DNA from: Bradyrhizobium aeschynomenes
GTDB lineage: Bacteria > Pseudomonadota > Alphaproteobacteria > Rhizobiales > Xanthobacteraceae
Direction: 5' to 3'
Length of the DNA stretch: 64,000 bases
Assembly: GCF_013178945.1 (NCBI RefSeq)
Contig: NZ_JABFDM010000008.1
Coordinates: 1-64,000 of the forward strand
Part shown: positions 33,308-44,100 of the stretch, in pieces
Layout of the letters: every line of letters begins with the position of its first letter
Position numbering within the stretch: the first letter of the stretch is position 1
Notes under the pieces: generated by a model
Told to the model about the DNA's origin: nothing
Databases searched by the model: none
What the model saw: the letters and a program-made list of their open reading frames with translations, nothing else
Translations under genes and position numbers: made by a program

Positions 33308-36300
33308 GAGGCCAGCGCCTCCGGCATGCTGCCGCCCGCGAGCTGATCCAGGCCGTCGAGCAGCCTGGTCAAGGTCGCCGTGTCGGTCGTCTCAGTCAGG
33401 GCTTGGCCCATGTGGAGCGCCATGCCTGCGACGGTCGGCGCGGCGAAGAAGGTCTTCAGCGACAGGCGGACGCCGAACTGATCGGTGACGCGCGCCAGCA
33501 GTTGCACCGCGCGCAGCGAATGACCGCCGAGATCGAAGAAGTTGTCGTCGGCGCCGACCTTGTCGATCCCGAGCAACTGGCCCCACAACGTGGCAAGGCG
33601 GCACTCGATCTCGCCCTCCGGCGCGCGGTAGGCGGTGCGGCGCTGCGCGGCGTGCGGCTGTGGCGCAGCCGCCGTCTCGGCGCTCTCACGCGCAATCCAG
33701 ATCTGGCGGCGCCGCGCGAGGTCACCGCGGGTGACGACGAACTGCTCGGCGTCGCCCTGCAGGATGATGCGCAGGATCGCGGTGAGGCTTTCCGACGGGC
33801 GCATCGCGAACGCATCCATGCTGGTAGCGGCGCCTCCCGCAAGCTCATCGTCGCGGGTCAGCCAGCGGTCCCAATTGGTGCTGATCCAGTCCGTCGTGCC
33901 TTGCCGGCTGCGGAGCGCCGCGGCCGCATCCAGCACCTGGTTGGCAGCCGAGTACGCGGCGAAGCCGAGGCCGCCGAGAATGGCGGCGTTCGACGACAGC
34001 AGCACGACGAAGCGCGGCGGCGCCGTGCATGCGGCGACGGCGGCGTCGAGGCCATCCAGCCCGGCGAGCTTGGGAGAAAATTGCGCGGCCGCATCCTCCG
34101 GCGTCAGCTGGAGGATGGGGCTGATCAGAGCGGTGCCGCTGGTCACCGCGGCCGCATGGATGATCCCGGCGACCGGACCATGCGTGCGTTCGAGGGCGAT
34201 CATGGCTTGCGCCATGGCTGCGGGATCGGCGACGTCGGCTGCCACGACATCGATGGAAAGGCCTTCGCTGCGCCACCGACGCAGCGTAGCGACGCGCTCG
34301 GCATGCCGGGCATCACAAGCGCTCCAGCGGCTTTCGTCCGGAAATCCGGGCCGCACGATCAGCGCGACGCGGACGCCGAACTGGCGCGCCAGATGGTCCG
34401 CGAGCAGCCGGCCGACACGGCCGAGGCCGCCCGTGATCACCACGAGATCGCCGGAAGCGATGTTGCGGATCAGCGCTGCATCGGAGCCGAGTTGCGCCGG
34501 CGTGTAGTCCCTCAGCCAGCGTCGGCGCCCGCGCAGGGCCACGACAGGCTCAGGGCGGACGGCGCTGATCTCGCGCAGCAGGCCATTGACGGCAATCTGC
34601 GGCGATCCACGGCGGTCGAGGTCGACGACGCTGACTTCGCAGCCCGGGAATTCCTGCGGCAGGACCTGGGCCACCCCGAGCAACGTCGGACGCGCTGCGA
34701 TCAGTTCGTCCTGGGGGTCGACGAGCACGGCATCGCGCACGCCGATCACGATGCGCGCGGGCGGCGCATGTCCCGCGGTCGCGCAAGCCTGCATCAAGGC
34801 GACGATCGTCATGAAGCCGTTGCCGACCTCGGCGTCGGCTCCGCTATCGGCACCTGCACTCCAGAGATGAACGGCGAGTGCAGGTGCGACGCCGGCTGCG
34901 ACGAGGAGCAGATTGAGGTCCTCGGCCGAGCCGGGACGAATTTGGAAACGATCCTGATCGTCGATCGCAAAGCCGTCGCCGGCGGTGACGCAAAGCACCG
35001 GATCGTGCCCGGCCTTGCGCAGCCCGGTGATCACGTCGGCAGACATGACGCTGCCGTCGTCGAACACGAGCGCCGCACCCGAGACGGCGCCGGGTCGCGG
35101 TGCCGGCGGCAGCGCCCGGCGCCAGGCAGGCAGATAGAACCACTCGTCGATCGGCTTGTCCGTTGCCGCGCCGCGGCGCTCGCCAGGTGCGGGCGCGTCG
35201 ATCCACAGCCGGTTGCGTGCGAACGGATAGGTCGGCAGTGGCACGCGGACGCCGTCCGGGACGCCTGCGGTTGCGGAGAGATCGACGTCGACGCCCGCGC
35301 ACCACAGCCGGGCGGCGGCGGTCAGCAGCACGGCCTTGTCATCGTCATCGACGCCGGCTTTGCGCAACGACGTCACCCGGTGGTGGTTCGCGCCGTAGGC
35401 GGGATGCTGCGCGGCCAGCATCGTGCAGGCCTCGCCCGGGCCGCATTCGATCAGGACGAGGTCAGGCTCGCGCAGCAGCACTGCCAATGCACGATCGAAG
35501 CGGACCGTGCGGCGCAGATGCGCGATCCAGTAGTCGGGCGTGAGCTCGCCTGGCCGAAGCCAATCGCCCGAAAGACTCGAGATCATCGGGCACGACGGTG
35601 CGCGCTGCGGCACCTCGGCAAAGCCGGCGGCGAAGGCGGGCATCACGCCGTCGATCGCGCGCGAGTGACCGCCGACATTGAGGACAAGGCGCTGGGTGCG
35701 AATGCCGTGCGCCTCCAGCTTGCGCTCCAACTGGCCGATGTCGGCCGCGGGGCCGGAGAGCGTGCACAAGGCCGGGCCATTGATCGCAGCAAGGTCGATC
35801 TCGGGCCCCGCCAGCGCCATCGCCGTATCGCTTGGAGCCATCACCGCCAGCATCGCGCCGGCCGCACTTGCCTCCTGGAGTGCCGAGCGCAAGGCGACGA
35901 TACGGGAGGCCTCGGCCAGCGTGAACACGCCGGCGAGCGTCGCGGCAGCATATTCCCCGAGACTGTGGCCGAGCATGATGTCGGGCGTCACGCCGCGCGA
36001 TTGCCACAGCCGCCCCAGCGCATAGGACACCGCGAACGTCGCGGGCAGCGCGACGCGGGCGCCGCGGTCGGCCGGGGTGTCCGCGGCGCCGCGGATCAGC
36101 GGCAGCACGTTGACGCCGGCAACGTCGAGATGCGCGGCGACATCGAGCAGCGCGTCACGGAACGCCGGCTCCTGGTCGAGCAGTCCGCGCGCCATGCCGG
36201 GATAGGCGACGCCGCCGCCCGGAAACAGGAACGCGCATTTCGGCCGCGCCAGCGCGCGGGCGCCGACGCGGCGTCCGCCTCGGCCCGATAGCGTCGCGGC

Positions 36301-37812
36301 GGCCTCGTCCGCATCACGCGCGATGATGGCGCTGCGCTGATCATGAGCCGTACGTCCGACCTGCTGCGTATAAGCGGCGTCGGCGAGCGTGACCTCACTG
36401 CCGGCCAGACGACCGGCGAGCGCCGCGCCCAGTCGCTCGACACCGGCCTCGTCGCGGGCGGAGAATGGCAGCACGCGCCAGCTTCCGTCTTGTCCGGCGT
36501 TTCGCGGCGCGGTGAAGCTCTCGACCACGATATGAGCGTTGGTGCCGCCGATGCCGAAGGCGCTGACACCGGCGCGACGGACTGCGTCGCTCCAGGGCTT
36601 GGAGTCCGTCGCGAGATAGAACGGGCTGGAGGCGAAGTTGATCGCCGGGTTGGGCGTGTTGATGTTGATGGTGGGCGGGATGACGCCGTCGCGCACCGCG
36701 CAGACCGCCTTGATCAATCCGGCGACGCCGGCGGCGGCGTCGAGATGGCCGACATTGCCCTTGAGGCTGCCCAGCGCGCAGAAGCCATTCCGCTGCGTGG
36801 TCTCGCGGAACGCCTGCGTCAACGCGCTGACCTCGATCGGATCGCCGAGCCGCGTTCCGGTGCCGTGCGCCTCGATCAGTCCGATCTCATCGGCGGTGAT
36901 GCCGGCGAGCTGCTGCGCCAGCAGCACCGCCTCGGCCTGTCCCTCGACGCTCGGCGCGGTAAAGCTCATCTTGCGGCCGCCATCATTGTTGATGGCGCTG
37001 CCGCGGATGACGGCATGGATGACGTCGCCGTCGGCCAGCGCTTCCGAGAGCCGCTTCAGCACGACCATCGCGGCCGCATTGCCGGGCACGATGCCATCGC
37101 CCGCTGCGTCAAACGGACGGCAATGGCCGTCGCCGGAGAGCACCGACCCCTCCTGGTGCAGATAGCCGCCGGTGAGCGGCAGGCTCACGGTCACGCCGCC
37201 CGCCAGCGCGGTGTCGCATTCGAACGCGAGCAGGGCGCGGCAGGCCATGTGCACGGCGACAAGCGAGGTCGAGCATCCCGTCTGCACGTCGACAGCGGGG
37301 CCGTGCAGATCGAGCTTGAATGCCAGCCGTGTCGCAAGAAAATCCTTCTCGTTGCCGATGAAGATCTGGTCGTCGCCCTCGGCCGCGCGCGGATTGTCGG
37401 TGAGGTTCGATAGCCAGTAGCCGGCGCGGGCGGCGCCCGCGAAGACGCCGGTCCAGCCGGCGATGCCGCCCTTGCGATAGCCGGCGCTCTCGAGCGCGGC
37501 ATGGCCGACCTCGAGCAGCAGCCGATGCTGCGGATCCATCAGCATGGCCTCGCGCGGCGAATAGCCGAAGAAGCCGTGATCGAAGCAGTCGGCGTCCTCG
37601 AGCACGGCCTTGGCGCGGACATAATCGGGCCGGGAGGATAGTGACGCGGGAACTCCGGCTTTAGAGAGATCCTCGTCGCTCAGTGCGCGCACCGATTCGA
37701 TGCCGGCCTGCAGATTGCGCCAGAAGGTCTCGACGTCGGGCGCGCCGGGGAAGCGCCCGGCCATGCCGATGACTGCGATCGCCTCACGCTCGGTCGAAGG
37801 GCTCTCTGTCAT
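33304..37812 (-). CDS. PKS module 2, KS-AT-KR-ACP
   Basis: A 1502-residue type I PKS module. KS: TGCSTS with active Cys near residue 180, EAHGTGT near 316, GNVGH near 353. AT: GHSLGE near 612. KR: TGGLGRVG near 1127, with a Tyr in the YSAAN motif later. ACP: FFDLGGHSLRAV near 1428. No dehydratase, enoylreductase or C-methyltransferase was found, so the module should leave a beta-hydroxyl. The AT specificity segment reads VGGHS where malonyl-specific ATs usually have HAFH; this suggests a non-malonyl extender such as methylmalonyl, though the motif is not a standard one. The start at 37812 overlaps the preceding stop by four bases; the open frame upstream is not KS-like. Confidence 0.93.
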   Translation of the reverse strand: MTESPSTEREAIAVIGMAGRFPGAPDVETFWRNLQAGIESVRALSDEDLSKAGVPASLSSRPDYVRAKAVLEDADCFDHGFFGYSPREAMLMDPQHRLLLEVGHAALESAGYRKGGIAGWTGVFAGAARAGYWLSNLTDNPRAAEGDDQIFIGNEKDFLATRLAFKLDLHGPAVDVQTGCSTSLVAVHMACRALLAFECDTALAGGVTVSLPLTGGYLHQEGSVLSGDGHCRPFDAAGDGIVPGNAAAMVVLKRLSEALADGDVIHAVIRGSAINNDGGRKMSFTAPSVEGQAEAVLLAQQLAGITADEIGLIEAHGTGTRLGDPIEVSALTQAFRETTQRNGFCALGSLKGNVGHLDAAAGVAGLIKAVCAVRDGVIPPTININTPNPAINFASSPFYLATDSKPWSDAVRRAGVSAFGIGGTNAHIVVESFTAPRNAGQDGSWRVLPFSARDEAGVERLGAALAGRLAGSEVTLADAAYTQQVGRTAHDQRSAIIARDADEAAATLSGRGGRRVGARALARPKCAFLFPGGGVAYPGMARGLLDQEPAFRDALLDVAAHLDVAGVNVLPLIRGAADTPADRGARVALPATFAVSYALGRLWQSRGVTPDIMLGHSLGEYAAATLAGVFTLAEASRIVALRSALQEASAAGAMLAVMAPSDTAMALAGPEIDLAAINGPALCTLSGPAADIGQLERKLEAHGIRTQRLVLNVGGHSRAIDGVMPAFAAGFAEVPQRAPSCPMISSLSGDWLRPGELTPDYWIAHLRRTVRFDRALAVLLREPDLVLIECGPGEACTMLAAQHPAYGANHHRVTSLRKAGVDDDDKAVLLTAAARLWCAGVDVDLSATAGVPDGVRVPLPTYPFARNRLWIDAPAPGERRGAATDKPIDEWFYLPAWRRALPPAPRPGAVSGAALVFDDGSVMSADVITGLRKAGHDPVLCVTAGDGFAIDDQDRFQIRPGSAEDLNLLLVAAGVAPALAVHLWSAGADSGADAEVGNGFMTIVALMQACATAGHAPPARIVIGVRDAVLVDPQDELIAARPTLLGVAQVLPQEFPGCEVSVVDLDRRGSPQIAVNGLLREISAVRPEPVVALRGRRRWLRDYTPAQLGSDAALIRNIASGDLVVITGGLGRVGRLLADHLARQFGVRVALIVRPGFPDESRWSACDARHAERVATLRRWRSEGLSIDVVAADVADPAAMAQAMIALERTHGPVAGIIHAAAVTSGTALISPILQLTPEDAAAQFSPKLAGLDGLDAAVAACTAPPRFVVLLSSNAAILGGLGFAAYSAANQVLDAAAALRSRQGTTDWISTNWDRWLTRDDELAGGAATSMDAFAMRPSESLTAILRIILQGDAEQFVVTRGDLARRRQIWIARESAETAAAPQPHAAQRRTAYRAPEGEIECRLATLWGQLLGIDKVGADDNFFDLGGHSLRAVQLLARVTDQFGVRLSLKTFFAAPTVAGMALHMGQALTETTDTATLTRLLDGLDQLAGGSMPEALAS

Positions 37813-40800
37813 CGCAGGCCCTCTCCACGCATGCGCTGGGCCCGACCGCGAACGCTGCTCGCGGCACCGATACCAGCCGGCTGCGCGGCGGAGTTGATAT
37901 GGCGCGCCAGCGCAGCGACGGTCGGAAACTGAAACAGGTCGGCGATTGCGAGCGGCACCGCGAATTGGCTGGTCATCCTGTCGAAGGCTTCCACCACCAG
38001 CAGCGAATTGCCGCCGAGCTCGAAGAAGGTGCTGTCGCAATCGACATCGTCGCGGCGGAGCACGGTGCGCCAGATCGCGGCGATCGCCTGTTCGGTCGGG
38101 CTGCGTGGGACGGACTGGCTCTGCGCCGGCGGCGCGAATGGACGGCCGAGCACAGCCAGCGCGGCGCGATCGATCTTGCCGTTGCCGGACAGCGGCAGCA
38201 TGTCGAGCCGCAGGAAGCGGGTGGGCATCATGTAATCGGGCAGCCGAGGCCGCAGCCAGTCGCGCATCGCGTGCAGCGTCAGAGAGGCCGACCGTGGGAC
38301 GACATAGGCCGAGAGCTGGCCGCGGCCGGATTCATCCGGCTCGGCTGTCACGGCGCAGTCGGCGATGTCAGGATGGGCTGCCAGCACGACCTCGATCTCA
38401 CCTGGCTCGACGCGGTAGCCGCGGATCTTGATCTGGTCGTCGCGCCGGCCGAGGAAGGTGAGGCGTCCGTCGCGGTTCAGCTTGACGAGATCACCGGTGC
38501 GGTACATGCGCGCCCGGTCATGCGCACTGAACGGATCGGCCACGAAGCGTCTGGCGGACGGCTCATCCGTGCCGAGATAGCCATCGGCGACCTGCATGCC
38601 GCCAATGCAGAGCTCGCCCGCCATCCCGAAGGGTTGCAGGCGGTCCTGTGCATCGAGCACGTAAAGCCGATTGCCGGGCAAGGCGCGTCCCGCCGCAGGC
38701 AAATTCGGCCAGCGGAAGGCGTCGCCGTCGAGTACCTCTTCGGTTACGACATGGGTCTCTGCGGGGCCGTATTGGTTGATCAGCCGCAGGCCGGGATGCC
38801 GGACGAACAGGGCGCGGACTTCGTCCGTCATTTGGGGCTGCTCGCCCGCGGTGATGATCTCACGGAGGCATTCCAGACGTTGGTTCGAACTCGCCGCGCC
38901 GCGCGCGAGCAGGGCGATCAGGGCAAATGGCAGGAACACCCGCTCGATCCGCTGCCGTGCGATCAGCCTTGCCAATTGCTGCGGATCACGCCGTTCTGCC
39001 GCGGTAGCCGGGATCAGCGTGCCGCCGGTCAGCAGCGTAAACAGCACCTCCTGGATCGCAACGTCGAAGCCGACAGCCGACGACTGCAGGGTCCGCATCG
39101 GCTCCGCATGTTTGGCGCGTTGTGCGGCCATCAGGTTCGCGAAGGCGCCGACGGGCATGCGGATGCCCTTTGGTACCCCGGTCGATCCTGAGGTGAAGAC
39201 GATATAGAGCGGCGCATCGCTGCGCGTCGCCCGCGCCGGAATCGCCCCGGAGCCCAGGTCGGCCATCAGTTCGTCGATGGTCGCCCGTTCGGCGCCGATC
39301 TCCGCGCTGTCATCGGGCTCGTTCGCACACAACACCAGCACCGCACCAGCCAGTGTGATCTGCTGCGCCAGGCGCAAGGGCGGCAGGTCCGGATCGATGG
39401 GAGCAAAGGTGAAGCCGAAGCGGGCGCAAGCCAGCATTGCACAGACGAGATCGCGGCCGCGCGGCAGCAGCAACGCGATCACGTCTCCCGCCGCAAGACC
39501 GCGTGCATGCAGTGCTGATCCGACCCGGTCGGCACGATCGAACAGCTGATCGTAGGTGAGGTCCGGACCGGACTCATCGCGATAAGCGCATTGTCCGGCG
39601 AAGTCGACGCGCGCCTGCGTGAGCAGCGCGCCGAGATCGACTTCCGAAGCCGGGCCGCCATCGCCGGCAGCGATGATGTCGGCCTGCGCTGCCGCATCGA
39701 GCAAAGAATGGCCGGCGAGCGGCAGGTCCGGCGCGGCCATCGCGGCTGTGAGCCAGGCCTTCAGCATCGCGACCAGGCCCGTCATCGTCTCCAGGTCGAA
39801 CAGGTCGCTGTTGTAGAACAGGCTGCCGGTGAGACCGGCGTCGATGTCGCGCGCGCCGGTCCAGCTCTGCCGCCCATCCCACAGATGCAACTCGATGTCG
39901 AAGCGCGCGGCGGGCAGGCGATAGGGGAACGCGGCCGTCGAAAGTCCCTCCAGCTGAAGCGGCAGCATCGGCGCGTTCTGCAGTGCGAACAGCACCTGCA
40001 CCAGCGGATTGCGGCTGGTGTCGCGCGGCAGATCGAGATCGTCGACGAGCTTCTCGAACGGCAGATCCTGATGCGCCTGGGCCCGGATCATCGCTTCGCT
40101 GGTACGTCGAACGAGATCGCGGAAACTCTTTGCGTCCTCGAGGTCGAGCCTGATCGCCAGCGTGTTGACGAAGAAGCCGATCAGGTTCTCGAGCGCAGGA
40201 TCGGTGCGACCGGCGACCGGCGTGCCGATCGCAAAGTCGCTCTGTCCGGCGACACGACCGAGAACGGCGCGAAACGCGGCAAGCAGCACGCAATACAGCG
40301 TCGTCGACTGCTGTCGTGCCAGCTCGCGGGCTTCCGCGATCATCGTCGCATCGAGACTGAGATCGATCGCATCACCCCGCAGCCGCGCCAACGCCGGGCG
40401 CAGATAATCGAGCGGCAGGTCGAGCGCGGGGACGCCGCCCAGCGTCGTCGTCCAGAAACCGAGCAGGTCTTGAAGCCGTGTCCCGCTGAGCTCGGCGCGC
40501 TGCGCGGAACTGAAGCTCGCATAGTCCGTCTTGAGCGGCGCGAAGCTCGGGGCTTTCCCACGCCGGCGTGCGGCATAAGCCGCAGCGAGATCGCGATTGA
40601 AGACTGCAAGCGACCAGCCGTCGGCGCAGATGTGGTGCAGCACGATGACCAGGACGTGGCGCTGCGGCGCCAGCCGGATCAGCCGGGCGCGGATCACCGA
40701 CGCGCGCAGGTCGAACGGAGACGCGACTTCGGCATCGACCAGCCTGCGGGCCTCGTTCTCGTCTGCCGCATCCACGACCGGGAGCGCGACGCGCATCGCG

Positions 40801-41117
40801 GGGCGCACCGTCTGCATGGGGTGTCCGTCGATCTCGGCGAAGACGGTGCGCAGCGGCGCATGCCGCGCGAGCAGATCGTTCAGCGCCTCGGTCAGAGCCG
40901 TGACGTCGAGCGGCCCGGACAGATCGAACGCGCCAGGGATGTTGTAGGCCGGGCTGCCCGGATTGAGCCGGTCGAGAAACCACAGCCGCTGCTGCGCAAA
41001 CGACAGAGGATAGCTGTGCGGCTGGTCGTTGCGGCGGCTGAGCAGCTGCGCCAGCAGCGCGCGCTGCTCGGCGGCCGACATCGTCGCCAGATCGGTGGCC
41101 GGCCGCGCGGCGGTCAT
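37809..41117 (-). CDS. NRPS module, C-A-PCP (proline-type pocket)
   Basis: An 1102-residue single module. C has HHICADG near residue 160, A spans about 480-985, PCP has FFELGGNSLLVV near 1034. The A domain contains FDVAIQEVLF, FLPFALIALL, LREIITAGEQ and NQYGPAETHVV, which place it in the proline-activating group. Hand-read pocket residues are D-V-Q-F-I-A-Q-V-V, close to known Pro codes such as D-V-Q-L-I-A-H-V-V. It lies between two PKS modules, so proline should be added to one ketide and extended by another. Start and stop are both in four-base overlaps with its neighbours. There is no epimerase or methyltransferase domain. Proline is the most secure monomer call in the cluster. Confidence 0.93.
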   Translation of the reverse strand: MTAARPATDLATMSAAEQRALLAQLLSRRNDQPHSYPLSFAQQRLWFLDRLNPGSPAYNIPGAFDLSGPLDVTALTEALNDLLARHAPLRTVFAEIDGHPMQTVRPAMRVALPVVDAADENEARRLVDAEVASPFDLRASVIRARLIRLAPQRHVLVIVLHHICADGWSLAVFNRDLAAAYAARRRGKAPSFAPLKTDYASFSSAQRAELSGTRLQDLLGFWTTTLGGVPALDLPLDYLRPALARLRGDAIDLSLDATMIAEARELARQQSTTLYCVLLAAFRAVLGRVAGQSDFAIGTPVAGRTDPALENLIGFFVNTLAIRLDLEDAKSFRDLVRRTSEAMIRAQAHQDLPFEKLVDDLDLPRDTSRNPLVQVLFALQNAPMLPLQLEGLSTAAFPYRLPAARFDIELHLWDGRQSWTGARDIDAGLTGSLFYNSDLFDLETMTGLVAMLKAWLTAAMAAPDLPLAGHSLLDAAAQADIIAAGDGGPASEVDLGALLTQARVDFAGQCAYRDESGPDLTYDQLFDRADRVGSALHARGLAAGDVIALLLPRGRDLVCAMLACARFGFTFAPIDPDLPPLRLAQQITLAGAVLVLCANEPDDSAEIGAERATIDELMADLGSGAIPARATRSDAPLYIVFTSGSTGVPKGIRMPVGAFANLMAAQRAKHAEPMRTLQSSAVGFDVAIQEVLFTLLTGGTLIPATAAERRDPQQLARLIARQRIERVFLPFALIALLARGAASSNQRLECLREIITAGEQPQMTDEVRALFVRHPGLRLINQYGPAETHVVTEEVLDGDAFRWPNLPAAGRALPGNRLYVLDAQDRLQPFGMAGELCIGGMQVADGYLGTDEPSARRFVADPFSAHDRARMYRTGDLVKLNRDGRLTFLGRRDDQIKIRGYRVEPGEIEVVLAAHPDIADCAVTAEPDESGRGQLSAYVVPRSASLTLHAMRDWLRPRLPDYMMPTRFLRLDMLPLSGNGKIDRAALAVLGRPFAPPAQSQSVPRSPTEQAIAAIWRTVLRRDDVDCDSTFFELGGNSLLVVEAFDRMTSQFAVPLAIADLFQFPTVAALARHINSAAQPAGIGAASSVRGRAQRMRGEGLR

Positions 41118-44100
41118 GTCGGTTGTCCCTCCGCCAGCAGCCGTTCGAGCAGTCGATTGACCTCTTCGCCCGACATGACCTCGACCATGCGACGCGCTTC
41201 CTCGCTCACCGGCCGGGCGAGCTCGCCTTTGGTGATCGCGGGCGCGGCCGATGCTGCGGTGGCCAGGCGGTCGAGCGCGGCGGCGAGCCGGACCGGTGTC
41301 GTGTGCTCGAACAGAAGATCGGGCGTGACCGGCAACGCGAAGCGCAGCCGCAGCCGTGACACGACCTGGATCGCCTGCAGCGAGTCGCCGCCGAGATCGA
41401 AGAAGTCCCCGTCATGAGGCAGGTCTGCGCGTCCGAGCACCTCGGCGAAGATGTCGCGGATGCCGCGCGCGCGGTCGGTCGCGTCATCGACGACACCGTC
41501 GTTGGAGGCCGTGGCATTGCCGGCCAGCGATGTCCATCGTGCAAGCCGTTCGTCGAGATCGCCGCCGCACACGACGACCTGGCCGGTCAGCCCTCCGGCG
41601 ACGACGCGCTCAATGGCCTCGATCGCCTGCGGCGTCGAAAGTGCGTAGCGCGCCGATGCAACGTCGCCGGCATCGAGGCCCTCGGCCCAGGCGTCCCAGC
41701 ACAGCGACGCCCATCGACCGTCGCGCTCGGCATGCGCGTCGAGCCAGGCATTCGCGGCCGCATAGGATGAAAAGCCGAGGCCGCCGAGCAGCGAGGCCAG
41801 CGACGACATCAGGATGCGAACGCTCAGGTCGCGTCGTCCGAGCACCGTTTCGAGCGCCTGCAATCCTGCGACTTTCGCCGCAAGCATGCGCGCGGACACG
41901 GCGTCATCAGTCGCCGGGACCGACGCGAAGGCACGAGTCTCGGCAGCCATGTGAATGACGCCGTCGAGCGGCCCGAAGCTGGCCTCCGCACGGGCGACGA
42001 CGGCGGCAAGGGCGGTCGCATCAGTCACGTCGCATGCGAATGCCTGAGCCGCGCCGCCCGTGGCGGTGACGTCTCGGAGGCGACGATCGAGGTCATCCGG
42101 CAGCGAGCGGCCGAGCAGCGACAAGCGTGCGCCATGCCGGCGCGCGAGCTCGCGTGCCACCGTCAGGCCGAGCCGGCCGAGACCGCCGGTGACGAGATAG
42201 TGCCCGTCCAGCCTCGCGTCTTCACCGATCGGGCCGACCGGGCGGAAGCCGCGTTCGAGCACGCGGCCGCCACGTAGCGCGGAGACCGCCGGGCCCGGTG
42301 CGGCGCAGGCTGCAAGCAGCGCTGCATCGGTCACGTCATGTCCGACGTCGATGACGCGCACGGTGACGTTCGGCTGCTCCTGGCCGAGCACGGTGGCGGG
42401 CCCGAGCATCAGCGCGGCCTCTGGATCGGGGCGGTCGTCGTTATCGACCGCGAACACATTGCGTGCAGCGATGGTCAGGTCGACGCGCGCAGCGATGTTG
42501 GCGGCATCGAGTGCGGCGCCCATCCGCAGCAGCGACTCGTAGCCGTGTGCCCGCGCATGACCCTCCGCTTCTTGCAGAAGTGCCAGGTGGAGGATGCGAT
42601 CGGGAGCCCCTTCGCGCAGACGTGCGACCAACTGGCCACGGTCGGCGGTCGCCGGGACATGCACCAGCCGTCCACCAGCGCGAGCGACGGCCGCAACGAG
42701 GGCGTCGTCGAGCCCGCTCGTTGTCGCGCCGACGACCCAGGTCGTGCCGCCGAGCGGACGCGCCACGCGCCGTGGCCGGCGCTCCCAGGTCGGTAGCAAC
42801 AGCACGTCGCGCTGCTCCGGCCGCTCGGCTATGGTCGCCTGCGGGGGCGCCGCCGCAGCGAGGTCGGCGATCATGTCGACGGCGTAGCGCGTCGCGCGGA
42901 ATGGATAGGGCGGCAGCGCCACCGGCCGGCGTTTGCGGCCGGCATTGAAGGCATGCCAATCCAGCTCGCAGCCTTGCACGTAGAGCTCGGCAACCGCTGT
43001 GTAGGTCTCTCGTGCGTCGTCGATGCTCGACGACGGCTGTGGCAGCGCCGCCACGATCTCGGTGTCGGGCGTGCGGGCGGGGTGGCGACGGGCGAAGCCG
43101 GCGAGGGTGCGTCCCGGCCCGATCTCGATCAGGATGTGCGGGCCTTCCGCCAGCACCGAGCTCAATCCGTCATGGAAACGCACCGGTGACAGCGCCTGGC
43201 CGATCCAGTAGGCGGGATCGCAGGCCTCCGTCGCACCCAGCCAGCGGCCATGGACGTTCGAGGCGATCGGCAGACGCGGAGCGGCCAGTGCGGTCCGTGC
43301 CAGCGCCGCGCGGAAAGCGTCCAGCGCAGGCGCCAGCAAATGCGAATGGAAGGCGCGGGTCGCGGGCAGACGTCGGGTCTGGACCCCCATGGACGTCCAG
43401 CGCGTCTCCTGCGCGGCGACTTCTCGCGGCGTGCCGGAGACGACACATTGCGCGGCGGTGTTGACCGCTGCCAGCCGGAGATCGGGCCCGAGGTCGCCGA
43501 GGGCGGCTTCGCTCAGGGCAACCGCGAGCATCGCGCCTTCGGGGCTCGCCTGCATCGCTTCGCCGCGCGCAACGACCAGCGCGAGCGCGGCGTCTTCCGT
43601 CATCACGCCGGCGACGCAGGCGGCCGTGATCTCGCCGACGCTGTGGCCGATCAGCCGGTCGGGCATCAGCCCCCACTGCATCAGCTGCAGGGCGAGCGCA
43701 TACTCGATTACGAACAGTGCCGGCTGGGTCCAGCGGGTGTCGCCGAGCACGGCAGCACCGGCAGCGCCATCGGCGATGACGTTCCGGATATCCACGCCGG
43801 TAAGACGTAGGAGCGTTGTCGCGCAGCGGTCGATGGTGTCCTTGAACGATGGCTCGGTTCGAAGCAGGCCGGCTCCCATGCCGGCGAACTCCGCGCCTTG
43901 ACCGGGAAACATGAAGCACAGCGGGCGCTTCGTTGCCCCGACGCGGCTGGCGATCACCGCCCCGCTGCCCGCGCATGCATCACGCGCTTCGCCGGCCGTT
44001 GTCGCGACGATCGCGCGCCGGCGCGCGAAATGGCGGCGCCGGGTCTGCAGCGTGAAGGCGACGTCGGCGATTTCGGGCGGCTGCGGCGCCAACAGCGCTT

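Noticed and set aside
41356..41958. Several plus-strand frames opposite the PKS and NRPS genes
   Set aside because: All are Arg-rich shadows; the minus strand carries complete catalytic motifs throughout.
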